Positions 28,201 to 36,283 of a stretch of 64,000 bases of DNA are shown here, piece by piece. The stretch covers positions 1 through 64,000 of the forward strand of contig PUNE01000146.1 in NCBI GenBank assembly GCA_003551665.1. The letters run 5' to 3'. The translations under genes were made by a program, and so were the position numbers. The first letter of the stretch is position 1, and every line of letters begins with the position of its first letter. This DNA is from Halobacteroidaceae bacterium. Lineage in GTDB: Bacteria > Bacillota > Halanaerobiia > B1SED10-174. A model generated the notes under the pieces. That model ran no database searches, was not told where the DNA came from, and worked only from the letters and a program-made list of their open reading frames with translations.

Positions 28201-28317
28201 AGAATTTTCAACAAGGTAAACTGGTACCCCCATTTCCCCAAGGTCGAAGGCGGCCTGGATTCCAGCTATACCTCCTCCGATTACCATAACCGGTTTAGCC
28301 ATCTTTTTCACCACCAC
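25234..28317 (-). CDS. hdrA: long HdrA-like (two FAD/HdrA modules with ferredoxin domains)
   Basis: 1027 aa; VIGGGIAGIQAAFDLGEMG, CSTCILAPKISDC, CTGCGECIEKCPVKV, VFVCHCGNNIGGVVDV, second FVIGGGVSGMTAALQLADIG, C-terminal CMSCRNCIEVCPYQAI and CKGCGSCASVCRPHA. Confidence 0.93.
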   Translation of the reverse strand: MVVKKMAKPVMVIGGGIAGIQAAFDLGEMGVPVYLVENSPSLGGRMAQLDKTFPTNDCSTCILAPKISDCYNHEMVTTYTYTDVLDIQGKEGDFKVRVRKNPRYVIEDACTGCGECIEKCPVKVLDEYNEGLVKRKGIYKYYDQGVPNVVTIDPEHCLKLNKDRCGICEKICDKKAIDYKQKPEETELSVAAVIYAAGYDAFQGEMVGEYGYLRHPNVITSLEYERYLSASGPTEGHIQRITDGEEAKKIAFIHCAGSRDVRTDCNYCSAVCCMYSIKQALVTREHSEAIEAIDLYYMDVRAYGKGFERYYNTAEATKGVNFRRSRVARVEEDSDTRQIIVKGLDEEGRFSEEKYDLVVLGVGLKPNSQVTEMMKRLKIRVNKYGFAATDELDPLATSCKGIFTCGVAAGPKDIPESVIEASGAAAQAAIIARRDGESPKEKEKEKKEISYRFVDNEPVRIGVFVCHCGNNIGGVVDVPRVTEQSEHLPFVEHSEEIKYLCSPDNLEMIGDRIKEKNLNRVVVASCTPRTHETLFRQAVAWGGLNPYLLVMTNIRDQNSWVHREEKEKATRKALDLIKGAVAKAKKTRALERSRVDKLNKGFVIGGGVSGMTAALQLADIGFPVVLVEKENELGGNANKLLFTPEGRPASRIVEELREKVLANDFIETFTGYSVSKVDGYVGNFKLTLDPEKGKEGSQKEIEGGVVVVATGAAELETEEYLGGQHEKVLSQLQLEEKIREKSIPEDLNRVFMIQCVGSREEPREYCSRICCNQAVSNAIYLKERYPEMDITILYRDIRTYGYYEDNYRKARQLGVKFVRFDLEEKPVVEDKNGKIKISYRDPVVGVEKEEEADLLVLSKAIVARENSDVLSKQLKVPLNEDGFFLEAHVKLMPVDFATDGVYLCGLAHGPKNLSESISQARAAAGRAAVVLVREYLLTEAMVAEIDPDLCMSCRNCIEVCPYQAIDISEWTGKAEVNKILCKGCGSCASVCRPHAADLHGFSNQEIVEEMEAIFADREPAPLKGEGL

Positions 28318-28738
28318 TGGTCAGTTCTGAAATTACATCTTTGAGCTCCTTTTTCTTTTCGTGGTGTTCTTGAAGGACCTGCAGGCGATATTCCCAAAGG
28401 GCCTGGTCCACATTTTCGATGTCTTTCAGCATTTCCGGGGGATAATATTGGTTTTCAACTGCCATTTCTCTTAATACCCTGAGGATATCAGCAAATTTCA
28501 CATTCTGCGGACAGTGGGCAACACACCTGTGGCATTGAATACACTTCCACAGTTCTCTGCTCTCGAGAACTTCCTTTTTCTGCCCCATGGTTACCCTGCT
28601 GATTATCAGCCTGGGGTTAAATTCCTGGTCCAGTTCGCTAATGGGGCAGGTGGCAGTACAGCTTCCACAACTGTAGCAGAGATAAATATTTTCCCCTCCG
28701 GGGCGACCCGCAACCTCTTTTCTAAAATTAGCCTCCAT
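28295..28738 (-). CDS. hdrC: HdrC-like 4Fe-4S subunit
   Basis: CYSCGSCTATCPISELDQEFNPRLIISRVTMG, CIQCHRCVAHCPQNVKFADILRVLR. Confidence 0.88.
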   Translation of the reverse strand: MEANFRKEVAGRPGGENIYLCYSCGSCTATCPISELDQEFNPRLIISRVTMGQKKEVLESRELWKCIQCHRCVAHCPQNVKFADILRVLREMAVENQYYPPEMLKDIENVDQALWEYRLQVLQEHHEKKKELKDVISELTSGGEKDG

Positions 28739-28740
28739 CT

Positions 28741-29664
28741 TTATTCCACCTCCGGTCTGGGGTACAGGCCTGCTCTCTCGATGATTTCGGGGGTGATTTT
28801 TTCCCAGCCCACCGGCATCAGGTGTATCCCCCGAACCCCTTCAACTTTCCTGACCCTCTCAATTATTTCAATTGCTACCCGGACTCCTTCTTCTTCAGGA
28901 TCCTCGCATTTTTCCATCCTTTCAATCAGGGAGTCGGGAACGTCCATACCCGCGACATCTGTTTTCATCATCCGCAGGGCTTTTACTGACTTGGCCGGTA
29001 GAATACCCGCCATAATATATACCTTTTCGTGGATTCCCCTTTTGCGGACTTCCTCCATCCAGTATTCAAACTTTTCCAGGTTATAAATAGCCTGGGTCTG
29101 GATAAACTGTGCACCCGCTTCTATCTTTTTCTCCACCTTCATCATCTGCATTTCAAAAGGATCTCCGAAGGGGTTTGCTGCAGCTCCAATAAACATTCTG
29201 GGAGGTACTTTCATCTCTTTACCGTTCAGCAAAACCCCATTGTGCACCATGTCGTGGACAGCACGAATTAATTGAACACTGTCCAGGTCAAAAACATTTT
29301 TCGAACCCGGATCCATGCCAAAACTCTGGTGGTCACCGGTCAGGCAGAGAACATTATTTAGACCCAGGGAACTTGCCCCCAGGATATCGCTCTGCAGGCC
29401 GATCCTGTTTCTGTCCCGGGTGGTAGCCTGGATTATCATTTCCAGGCCTTCTTCTTTTGCAAAATGAGCTGCAACAATACTTGACATCCTAACAATGGCA
29501 GTCTGATTGTCGGTTACGTTGACCCCATCTACATAACCAACCAGTTTCTGGGCCTTTTTTTTGATAAATTCAACGTTGGCCCCAATCGGAGGGCCGAGTT
29601 CACTGCACACTACAAAGTGGCCCGCTTCTAACTTTTTCTGTAACAGGGACATTGGTTCACTCAT
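28741..29664 (-). CDS. metF: methylenetetrahydrofolate reductase
   Basis: VCSELGPPIGANVEFIKKKAQKL, VTDNQTAIVRMSSI, NVLCLTGDHQSFG, FIGAAANPFGDPFEMQMMKVEKKIEAGAQFIQTQAIYNL. Confidence 0.92.
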   Translation of the reverse strand: MSEPMSLLQKKLEAGHFVVCSELGPPIGANVEFIKKKAQKLVGYVDGVNVTDNQTAIVRMSSIVAAHFAKEEGLEMIIQATTRDRNRIGLQSDILGASSLGLNNVLCLTGDHQSFGMDPGSKNVFDLDSVQLIRAVHDMVHNGVLLNGKEMKVPPRMFIGAAANPFGDPFEMQMMKVEKKIEAGAQFIQTQAIYNLEKFEYWMEEVRKRGIHEKVYIMAGILPAKSVKALRMMKTDVAGMDVPDSLIERMEKCEDPEEEGVRVAIEIIERVRKVEGVRGIHLMPVGWEKITPEIIERAGLYPRPEVE

Positions 29665-30349
29665 CGTAATACTCCTTATTGGTTAATTTTCTGGGGCCGC
29701 CGTCCCGGTAAGGCTGCCAGTCTTTGGGGTCTTCATAGACCAGCAGTTTTTCCAGAAGTCCTATATCCTTCAGGCGATTATAAATCAGTTCCCACCCGCA
29801 ATCAATATCATCATCGACTTCGCATTTTCCGTCCTGCGAACCACCACAGGGCCCATTTAAAAGGCTCTTGGAACACCGTGCAACGGGACAAACCCCTCCA
29901 AAACGATCCAGGACGCATTCACCACAGCCAATGCAGCGTTCGGCCCATTCCCCAACTGCCGTTGTCGCTCCATAGAACGAGGTGTTCAATCCAGGGTAGA
30001 CAATCTTCAGGGGATGCCTCTGAACAATATGCTGAACGCCAACGCCACAGGCCAGGGAAAGGATGATATCATGGTCCTCAATTTTTTCACCAATATCATC
30101 AATGAATTCGAAGTCACACTGGCGGGTTATGGTATCGGTAGAAATAGTTACCTTTTTCCCTTTTTTCCCGTAGTATAGTTTAAGCAGGTTGGCCAGGGCT
30201 TCTACTTCCCTTTCACCGCCAGCAAGACTTACGGTAACACAGGTTCCACATCCTGCAATCAGGAGGCTCTCCCAGTCTTCTCCAAGCATTTTAATTATTT
30301 CTTCAGCTTTTTTCTGCTGACCTACAATCATAGCTGTCCCTCCCTCCAC
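29657..30349 (-). CDS. metV: MetV-like methylenetetrahydrofolate reductase C-terminal-type zinc/iron-sulfur protein
   Basis: GCGTCVTVSLAGGEREVEAL, RCIGCGECVLDRFGGVCPVARCSKSLLNGPCGGSQDGKCEV. Confidence 0.9.
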   Translation of the reverse strand: MEGGTAMIVGQQKKAEEIIKMLGEDWESLLIAGCGTCVTVSLAGGEREVEALANLLKLYYGKKGKKVTISTDTITRQCDFEFIDDIGEKIEDHDIILSLACGVGVQHIVQRHPLKIVYPGLNTSFYGATTAVGEWAERCIGCGECVLDRFGGVCPVARCSKSLLNGPCGGSQDGKCEVDDDIDCGWELIYNRLKDIGLLEKLLVYEDPKDWQPYRDGGPRKLTNKEYYDE

Positions 30350-31668
30350 CTTTTTAGGAGGTTTGCCAGGTCCTGTTCCATGGGAGGAGATAACCTTTCA
30401 AACCGGACCCTGTCTTCACCAAGATCAAGACTGGCCAGGGTTTCATTGACTTCGTCAACTATCCGCTGCCCTCGTTGATCTCCTTCCAGATGTTTGCATG
30501 ATTCCTCAAAGCAACCCAGGATCAAAATCCTGTCTTCCGGTTCCTGAAGGGATCCATAGATTTCCTCTTTTTTTATGCTGCAGGAACAGGGAATTTCCCT
30601 GCTTATAAAACCGTCCATATTCTCTCGGGGCATTTTTTTCCGGGCAGTTTCGGCTGAATTCTCACACATCAAAACCTGAAGACCCCACTTTCTCTCCTCT
30701 TCTTCCTCTCCTCCTAAAGAAATTGCTCCTGCCGGGCAGTGAGAAATACAACCATTACAACCCCAGCAGGCATCCTTTAATATTTCCATGGAATCCTTCT
30801 CTTTATTTTCTTCCAGAGCGGCGTGGGGACAAACCCGGTAACAGGTGTAACACAGAATACATTTACGGTCGTCAACCTCCCGGTCTTCTTCAACCAGGGG
30901 TTCCAGGTTAAATTTAAAGGCCTCTATTTCTTCAAGAGTATATTTTATTTCTTCTTCAAACCCGGCAAGCCCATTTGGACTGCGGGCACCGCCAACTGCA
31001 TAAATACCCCGCCTTCCGGTGAGAGTCGGAGCAAGGTAAACATTTTCCGCCTGCAGATAACCCTCTTCCCCGGGAATGATCCTTAAAACCTGGGCCAGTT
31101 TTTCCAGTTCTGGAGCAGGTTTAAGAAGAGGAGCGGTGTAAATTTTGCCCTCTACTTCCATTGTTGCCCCACCTCTCTGGTAGGTTAACCTGTCGGGGGG
31201 TGAAATCTGCAACCTGTCCTCCTCGTACCGGAAAAAGGCCACTCCTGAACGCCTGGCTTCCTCGTATAACTGGTCAGTTCCCTCCGTAAAACGAAGGGAG
31301 CGGTAGAAATAATAAACCTGGCGGGAAGCATTATCCCTGATAGCCTGCAAAGCTTTTTCCAGGCCAATGCGGTTGACATAAGCCGGGGCAATTTCTTCAT
31401 GGTCCTGGATAAAAATCAGGTTTTTTTCTTGCTCCGGCTCCAGGTTCTCCCGAAAAACAGGAAGGTCGGCAAAACTCTGTTCCTGTTGGTGAGGGAGGTT
31501 AATAACAATGGCCCTGGTTTTTTCCTCGTGGACTTCCCCATTTACCCGGAAGCGAAGGAAAAACTCGCCAACCTTTCCCTTGCAGCTTGTTACAGCTTCG
31601 GGAGCAACCTGTAATTGTTTCAGGGAGGGAGTTTCAACACTATCACCAAGAAATATCACGTCATACAT
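30328..31668 (-). CDS. HdrA-like C-terminal half with ferredoxin domains and C-terminal MvhD-like domain
   Basis: CILCYTCYRVCPHAAL, CWGCNGCISHCPAGAISL, ILILGCFEESCKHLEGDQRGQ; ATGTATGA overlap with upstream gene. Confidence 0.8.
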   Translation of the reverse strand: MYDVIFLGDSVETPSLKQLQVAPEAVTSCKGKVGEFFLRFRVNGEVHEEKTRAIVINLPHQQEQSFADLPVFRENLEPEQEKNLIFIQDHEEIAPAYVNRIGLEKALQAIRDNASRQVYYFYRSLRFTEGTDQLYEEARRSGVAFFRYEEDRLQISPPDRLTYQRGGATMEVEGKIYTAPLLKPAPELEKLAQVLRIIPGEEGYLQAENVYLAPTLTGRRGIYAVGGARSPNGLAGFEEEIKYTLEEIEAFKFNLEPLVEEDREVDDRKCILCYTCYRVCPHAALEENKEKDSMEILKDACWGCNGCISHCPAGAISLGGEEEEERKWGLQVLMCENSAETARKKMPRENMDGFISREIPCSCSIKKEEIYGSLQEPEDRILILGCFEESCKHLEGDQRGQRIVDEVNETLASLDLGEDRVRFERLSPPMEQDLANLLKRWREGQL

Positions 31669-32719
31669 CTGCCTGCCCTCCTGACTCGCAAAGCTGTTTT
31701 TGTTTTAAAACCCGGTAAGCAACCCTTTTTCCATCACTAATTGTTGCAGCTATATCACGGGGACCCTTAATTGATCCTGCCAGAAAGATGCCGGTTTCTT
31801 CCTCATCTAAAAGGGGGTAGAGGAAGCCGTAGGTATCCAGCTGCATGTTGAAGAGCATAGACCAGCGTTCATTTGCTGCATTGGGATGAAGGCCTTCAGA
31901 AAGGACCAGAAGATCCACATCCAGAGTTTCCATCGCACCTTCCTGCTGGTTTTCATAAAGGATGCGCAGTCCATCATCGGTATTGCTGACGTCAATTGGT
32001 TTACAATTAACATATTTGATCCCCAGTTCGTCCAGCTCGGCAAAATTAACATCGAGGAAATATCCTGCTTCCTGGAGGTCAATGAAAAATATTGTAGCTT
32101 CCAGGTCCGGGTAAAAATGTTTTAGAACCCGGGCCATCCTGTAAGAATAACCGCAACAAATTTTGGAACAGTACCGGGCCTTTTCCTGAATACTCCGAGA
32201 ACCGTTGCACTGGATAAATGCAACCGAACGGGGAATTGAATCCAGCTGTAAAATATCTTCAGGCCTGGAATGATCCGCCCTGCGGCGCATGAACTCTTCA
32301 AGCTGACTTGCCCAGATGACCCTTGTGTCATCTGAAAATTCTGGAGTTCCTGTTTCCAGGTCTGACCATTTAATAAAACCCGTAGCCAGAATAATGTTTT
32401 CCAGGTTTTCAACTTCTACAAATTCTCCATCTTTCTCCACGCTAAGAGTATAATCCCCGGGTTTACCGGTCAGATCATTGACCATCCCCTGGTAGATTAT
32501 CTCAATTTGCGGAGATTGCTGTGCGGCAAGAATTGTTTCATCTACCAGACAAAGGTTGCATTTAATACATTTATCAACCGCTTTACAGCCATAGTCCTTA
32601 ATATTACCACCCAGCGTATCAGTTTTTTCAATAAGGGTGACTTTATTGCCGGCCCGGCCCAGTTCAACGGCCGCGGTGGTTCCGGCAATTCCGCCCCCAA
32701 TTACCGCGATTCTGCTCAT
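31661..32719 (-). CDS. FAD-dependent HdrA-like N-terminal half
   Basis: IAVIGGGIAGTTAAVELGRAGNKVTLIEKTDTLGGNI, CIKCNLCLVD, FIQCNGSRSIQEKARYCSKICCGYSY. Confidence 0.85.
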   Translation of the reverse strand: MSRIAVIGGGIAGTTAAVELGRAGNKVTLIEKTDTLGGNIKDYGCKAVDKCIKCNLCLVDETILAAQQSPQIEIIYQGMVNDLTGKPGDYTLSVEKDGEFVEVENLENIILATGFIKWSDLETGTPEFSDDTRVIWASQLEEFMRRRADHSRPEDILQLDSIPRSVAFIQCNGSRSIQEKARYCSKICCGYSYRMARVLKHFYPDLEATIFFIDLQEAGYFLDVNFAELDELGIKYVNCKPIDVSNTDDGLRILYENQQEGAMETLDVDLLVLSEGLHPNAANERWSMLFNMQLDTYGFLYPLLDEEETGIFLAGSIKGPRDIAATISDGKRVAYRVLKQKQLCESGGQADV

Positions 32720-32750
32720 TTTTCTCCTCCTTAGGCCTCGGTTACTCCGG

Positions 32751-33548
32751 TTACTTGGCCAGCTTGCCCTCCCGGGACGCTTTTATATAATTGGTTCCAT
32801 AGGGATCCCTGTTGAGGAGAACCTCGGTGGCCCGAACCAGGCTGACAAGGTAGTTATCAAGCGGGTCAACTATAGCTGAATCAAGTCCTCTTCCCATTGC
32901 CAGGACAATGAATGCCTGGTTAAGTAGAGCCCGTCCCGGAAGTCCATAGGAAATATTACTCAGACCACAGGTTATATGGGCTCCGGTTCCCATCCGGGTA
33001 ATTCCTTCAATGGTATCCAGAGCCTGCATTCCGTATTCCCCGTTTACCGCAATAGGCTTGATCAGGGGATCTAAAAAGACGTTTTCCAGGGGCACTCCAT
33101 CCCGGTCCAGGTCATTCAGAAGTTTTTCAGCAATACCCAGTCTTTCTTCTGCGGTTTCGGGCATCCCTTCGTCCCCCATGCATAGTGCAATTACCTTGGC
33201 ATTGTATTCTCTGACCAGGGGCATTATTTTACCATAACGTTCTTTTTCTGCAGTTATTGAATTAATCATTGGGGTTCCCTTGTGAGTCTTGATTGCAGCC
33301 TCCAGAGCTTCAGGGCTGGGGCTGTCAAGGGCAAGGGGTTTATCTACCACTTCCTGCACCTTTTCTACCAGCCAGAGGAGGTACTTGGTTTCCTGCTGAA
33401 CAAAAGCCCCTGCATTAACATCAATATAGTCAGCTCCACCTTCATCCTGCTTTTTGGCAATATCCTGGATATAATCGACATTACCCTCTTTCATGGCCTC
33501 GCGCATAACTTTTCTTGTAGAGTTAATCAGTTCGCCAATAATAATCAT
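32751..33548 (-). CDS. mtgA: methyltetrahydrofolate:corrinoid methyltransferase (MtgA/AcsE-like, pterin-binding TIM barrel)
   Basis: IIGELINSTRKVM, GADYIDVNAGAF, PLALDSPSPEALEAAI, NSITAEKERYGKI, FLDPLIKPIAVN, CGLSNISYGLPGRALLNQAFI. Confidence 0.92.
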   Translation of the reverse strand: MIIIGELINSTRKVMREAMKEGNVDYIQDIAKKQDEGGADYIDVNAGAFVQQETKYLLWLVEKVQEVVDKPLALDSPSPEALEAAIKTHKGTPMINSITAEKERYGKIMPLVREYNAKVIALCMGDEGMPETAEERLGIAEKLLNDLDRDGVPLENVFLDPLIKPIAVNGEYGMQALDTIEGITRMGTGAHITCGLSNISYGLPGRALLNQAFIVLAMGRGLDSAIVDPLDNYLVSLVRATEVLLNRDPYGTNYIKASREGKLAK

Positions 33549-33602
33549 TTCCTCTCATCACCGGATTTTTCCCGGCGATGATTTCACCTCCCTTAAAAGG
33601 TT

Positions 33603-34259
33603 TTAAAAAAGCTGTTCCCTTATAACCACTCTGCCAGGTTCCACCACCAGAAAATTTTCATCCCAGGGACCCATCACTAATTTTTTCAAAAATTCCGCAG
33701 ACCCAGAAATAATTTGCATTTTCAGATCCAAAAATTCCGCAACCCGGCGAGAATAATCAATATATTTTTCTGGATCTTCCAGGCCGGGGGTTTTGATAAA
33801 AACCAGCCTCTTGTAATTTTTGTATTCCTGTTCCATTACCCACAGGGCGTTTTCTCTGCCTACTCTTTCTTTGTAATCTTCAAACTGGGTCAGAGGATCT
33901 CCCCCATGTTCAATCCAGCCCCTACTCAAATAAATGGTCCCGGGTTCACCGAAGAATTCTTCATTGTAACGTTCGCGGGAACCAAGGAGCAGGGCAATAC
34001 AATCGTGAGCCCTGGGGATAACCAGTTTCTTGGTCCTGCTTTTCAACCCCAGGGTGCCATGGCTGCAAAGGCCATAACCAAGAAGAATACAGTCAAACTC
34101 ACCAGGGGTCTCATTGATTTTTTCCTGCAGGGTTTTCTGCAGTTTGTGCGGATGACGGTGGAGCCCGTACTCCAGAAACTCCATCTCCATATCCTCTGGA
34201 GCAAAAAGCTGGATTTCTGATTTTACTGTGGAACAGGCAATTATTTTTTTAATTTCCAT
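33603..34259 (-). CDS. DUF1638-like protein (start adjusted to MEIKKIIACS)
   Basis: MEIKKIIACSTVKSEIQ..., CILLGYGLCSHGTLGLKSRTKKLVIPRAHDCIALLLGSRERYNEEFF; ATG overlaps the stop of the upstream gene. Confidence 0.78.
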   Translation of the reverse strand: MEIKKIIACSTVKSEIQLFAPEDMEMEFLEYGLHRHPHKLQKTLQEKINETPGEFDCILLGYGLCSHGTLGLKSRTKKLVIPRAHDCIALLLGSRERYNEEFFGEPGTIYLSRGWIEHGGDPLTQFEDYKERVGRENALWVMEQEYKNYKRLVFIKTPGLEDPEKYIDYSRRVAEFLDLKMQIISGSAEFLKKLVMGPWDENFLVVEPGRVVIREQLF

Positions 34260-36255
34260 CACCCCAGGGCCGGCCGACAGCCGAGAATTCAATAATTGTC
34301 TCAATAAAGAGCCGGTTTTGTTCCTCTTCCCCCTCAGGAACAAAACCGTACAGATTGGTGAACTTATCTTCCCGGTGCTCCACTATCTCAATATCTGAAG
34401 CTCCCGAGTTCTCTGCTTTTTTATGCACGTGCTCTCTCCCTATCTTCCGCCCATACTGGACGGCTTCCTCCATTTCTAAGAACCCCTCCCGGCCACCGGG
34501 GGTGTAAACAAGGAAACCCCCGTGCTCCCCGGGTTTAACCACTATCTGGGTTCTCTCTATGACCTTACCGCTGACCGTTCCCACCGCATTTGCCACTTCA
34601 GCTGCTTCCGGGAGGCTGAGTGGAGCGTTGAGCCTTTCGGCAATCTGGGGGAAGTACGCTGCCACAGGAGCTCCCACAGCAATGAGGGGTATGTTCACCC
34701 GGGTGGAAAATTCGATCAACCCTTTTTCGTCTTCATCTTTTGAAAACAACTTCTTTAAAAAAAACCTGCCTCCGCTGTCTTCAAGGGATCCATTTTCTTC
34801 CTTGCACCCGACAAGAACTTCGACGAGCAATGAAGAAACCTGGAAGTAAATTTTTTCTAAAACTGCTTCCATGAAATCTTCCGGGGCTTTTGACATACGG
34901 CGAGCCATAATATTAATGCCAATTCTCGCAGCCTCTTTGTTCCAGCGGTCAAACTCTCCAGAAACATGGAGTAAATCCGTAGGGGTAAGAGAAGCCCGGT
35001 GAAGAGAGCCCACATTTACCAGCCGCCGCCAGGGGATAATTTCCGGGTCTTTTTGCAATCGACGACCAAGGTGGAAAAGGGTATGGGGGTTTTCTTTCAG
35101 TAATTCCAGCATGAGCTTCTCGGTTTCACTCAAATCCAGATTAACCGGGTCCTTGATATACACAAGGATCACAGTTGGCTGGTTTTCAATGGGAAAATAC
35201 ACTTCCTCCCAGATCTCCTTCAACTCGTCGAGTAGTTGAGGATACCTGTCTACTGCCCAGGCCAGGGGAAATACCCGCTGGGGCCCAATGGAAAGTTCTC
35301 CAGAACTTGAAACTTTTATCAGGCTGTCTCCACCGAGCCCTTCCGTAGTTATATCGGCCGCCTTAACCCTGGTCATCCAGCCACCAACACGGGCACCCTT
35401 CTGGTTGAGGGCGGGACGCCCCTCCTGGAGTATCGCTACATCGGTTGTTGTGCCACCCATGTCCACAACAACGCCTTCTTCCAGCCCTGTTAAAGCCATT
35501 GCTCCAATAATACTGGCTGCTGGTCCGGAAAGAAGGGTTTCAACGGGGCGTTCCCGGGCCATTTTTTCACTGATAAGAGTCCCGTCTCCTTTGACTACCA
35601 TCAGGGGAGCTTTTATCCCTCGATTTTGGATATTTTCTTTTACCGCATCAATAAGATTGGTAATCAGAGAAATCAGGCGGGCATTGAAAACGGCTGTAAC
35701 GGTTCTTTCCCGAAATCCAAGGTCAGAGGAAAGCTGATGCCCGCTTACCACAGGGCATCCGGTAATCTCAGAAATCAGGCGAGACACCTGAATTTCCTGC
35801 TTGGGGTTGCGGACGCTCATGTAGCCTGAAACTGCAAAAGCTTCGACTTTTCCTTCCAGAGATTTTACAGCTTCTTCAGCTTCCTGCAGATCAACCTCCC
35901 GGGTTATCCTGCCCCGGACATTGCAGCCTCCGCTGATGCTCGCATGATGGGGGGTGGGCAGGGGGCCTTCAGGTGAAAACCCAATTTGAATTAACCCGAC
36001 TTCAGCCCCCTGCCCCTCAACAATGGCATTGGTTGCCAGGGTAGTGGATAGCGAAATCATTTTGATTTCATCTAATTTATAATCTTCCGGCCACTGGTCC
36101 AAAAGCCCCTGCAGGCAATTGTCTATGGCCAGATTCAAATCATGCCTTGTTGTAACTACCTTGGTTTTGCAGAGGATCCTTCTTTCATCAAGTTCCCAGA
36201 TTACTCCGTCGGTGAAAGTTCCTCCTGTGTCAATTCCCAATGCCAGGTTTGCCAT
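34249..36255 (-). CDS. hydantoinase/oxoprolinase (HyuA-like) family protein, ASKHA-type
   Basis: LGIDTGGTFTDGVIWE, SLSTTLATNAIVEGQGAEVGLI, GGCNVRGRITREVDLQEAEEAV, VVDMGGTTTDVAIL. Confidence 0.88.
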   Translation of the reverse strand: MANLALGIDTGGTFTDGVIWELDERRILCKTKVVTTRHDLNLAIDNCLQGLLDQWPEDYKLDEIKMISLSTTLATNAIVEGQGAEVGLIQIGFSPEGPLPTPHHASISGGCNVRGRITREVDLQEAEEAVKSLEGKVEAFAVSGYMSVRNPKQEIQVSRLISEITGCPVVSGHQLSSDLGFRERTVTAVFNARLISLITNLIDAVKENIQNRGIKAPLMVVKGDGTLISEKMARERPVETLLSGPAASIIGAMALTGLEEGVVVDMGGTTTDVAILQEGRPALNQKGARVGGWMTRVKAADITTEGLGGDSLIKVSSSGELSIGPQRVFPLAWAVDRYPQLLDELKEIWEEVYFPIENQPTVILVYIKDPVNLDLSETEKLMLELLKENPHTLFHLGRRLQKDPEIIPWRRLVNVGSLHRASLTPTDLLHVSGEFDRWNKEAARIGINIMARRMSKAPEDFMEAVLEKIYFQVSSLLVEVLVGCKEENGSLEDSGGRFFLKKLFSKDEDEKGLIEFSTRVNIPLIAVGAPVAAYFPQIAERLNAPLSLPEAAEVANAVGTVSGKVIERTQIVVKPGEHGGFLVYTPGGREGFLEMEEAVQYGRKIGREHVHKKAENSGASDIEIVEHREDKFTNLYGFVPEGEEEQNRLFIETIIEFSAVGRPWGDGN

Positions 36256-36283
36256 CCCCTGACTCCTCCTCTGTTTTTTACTT

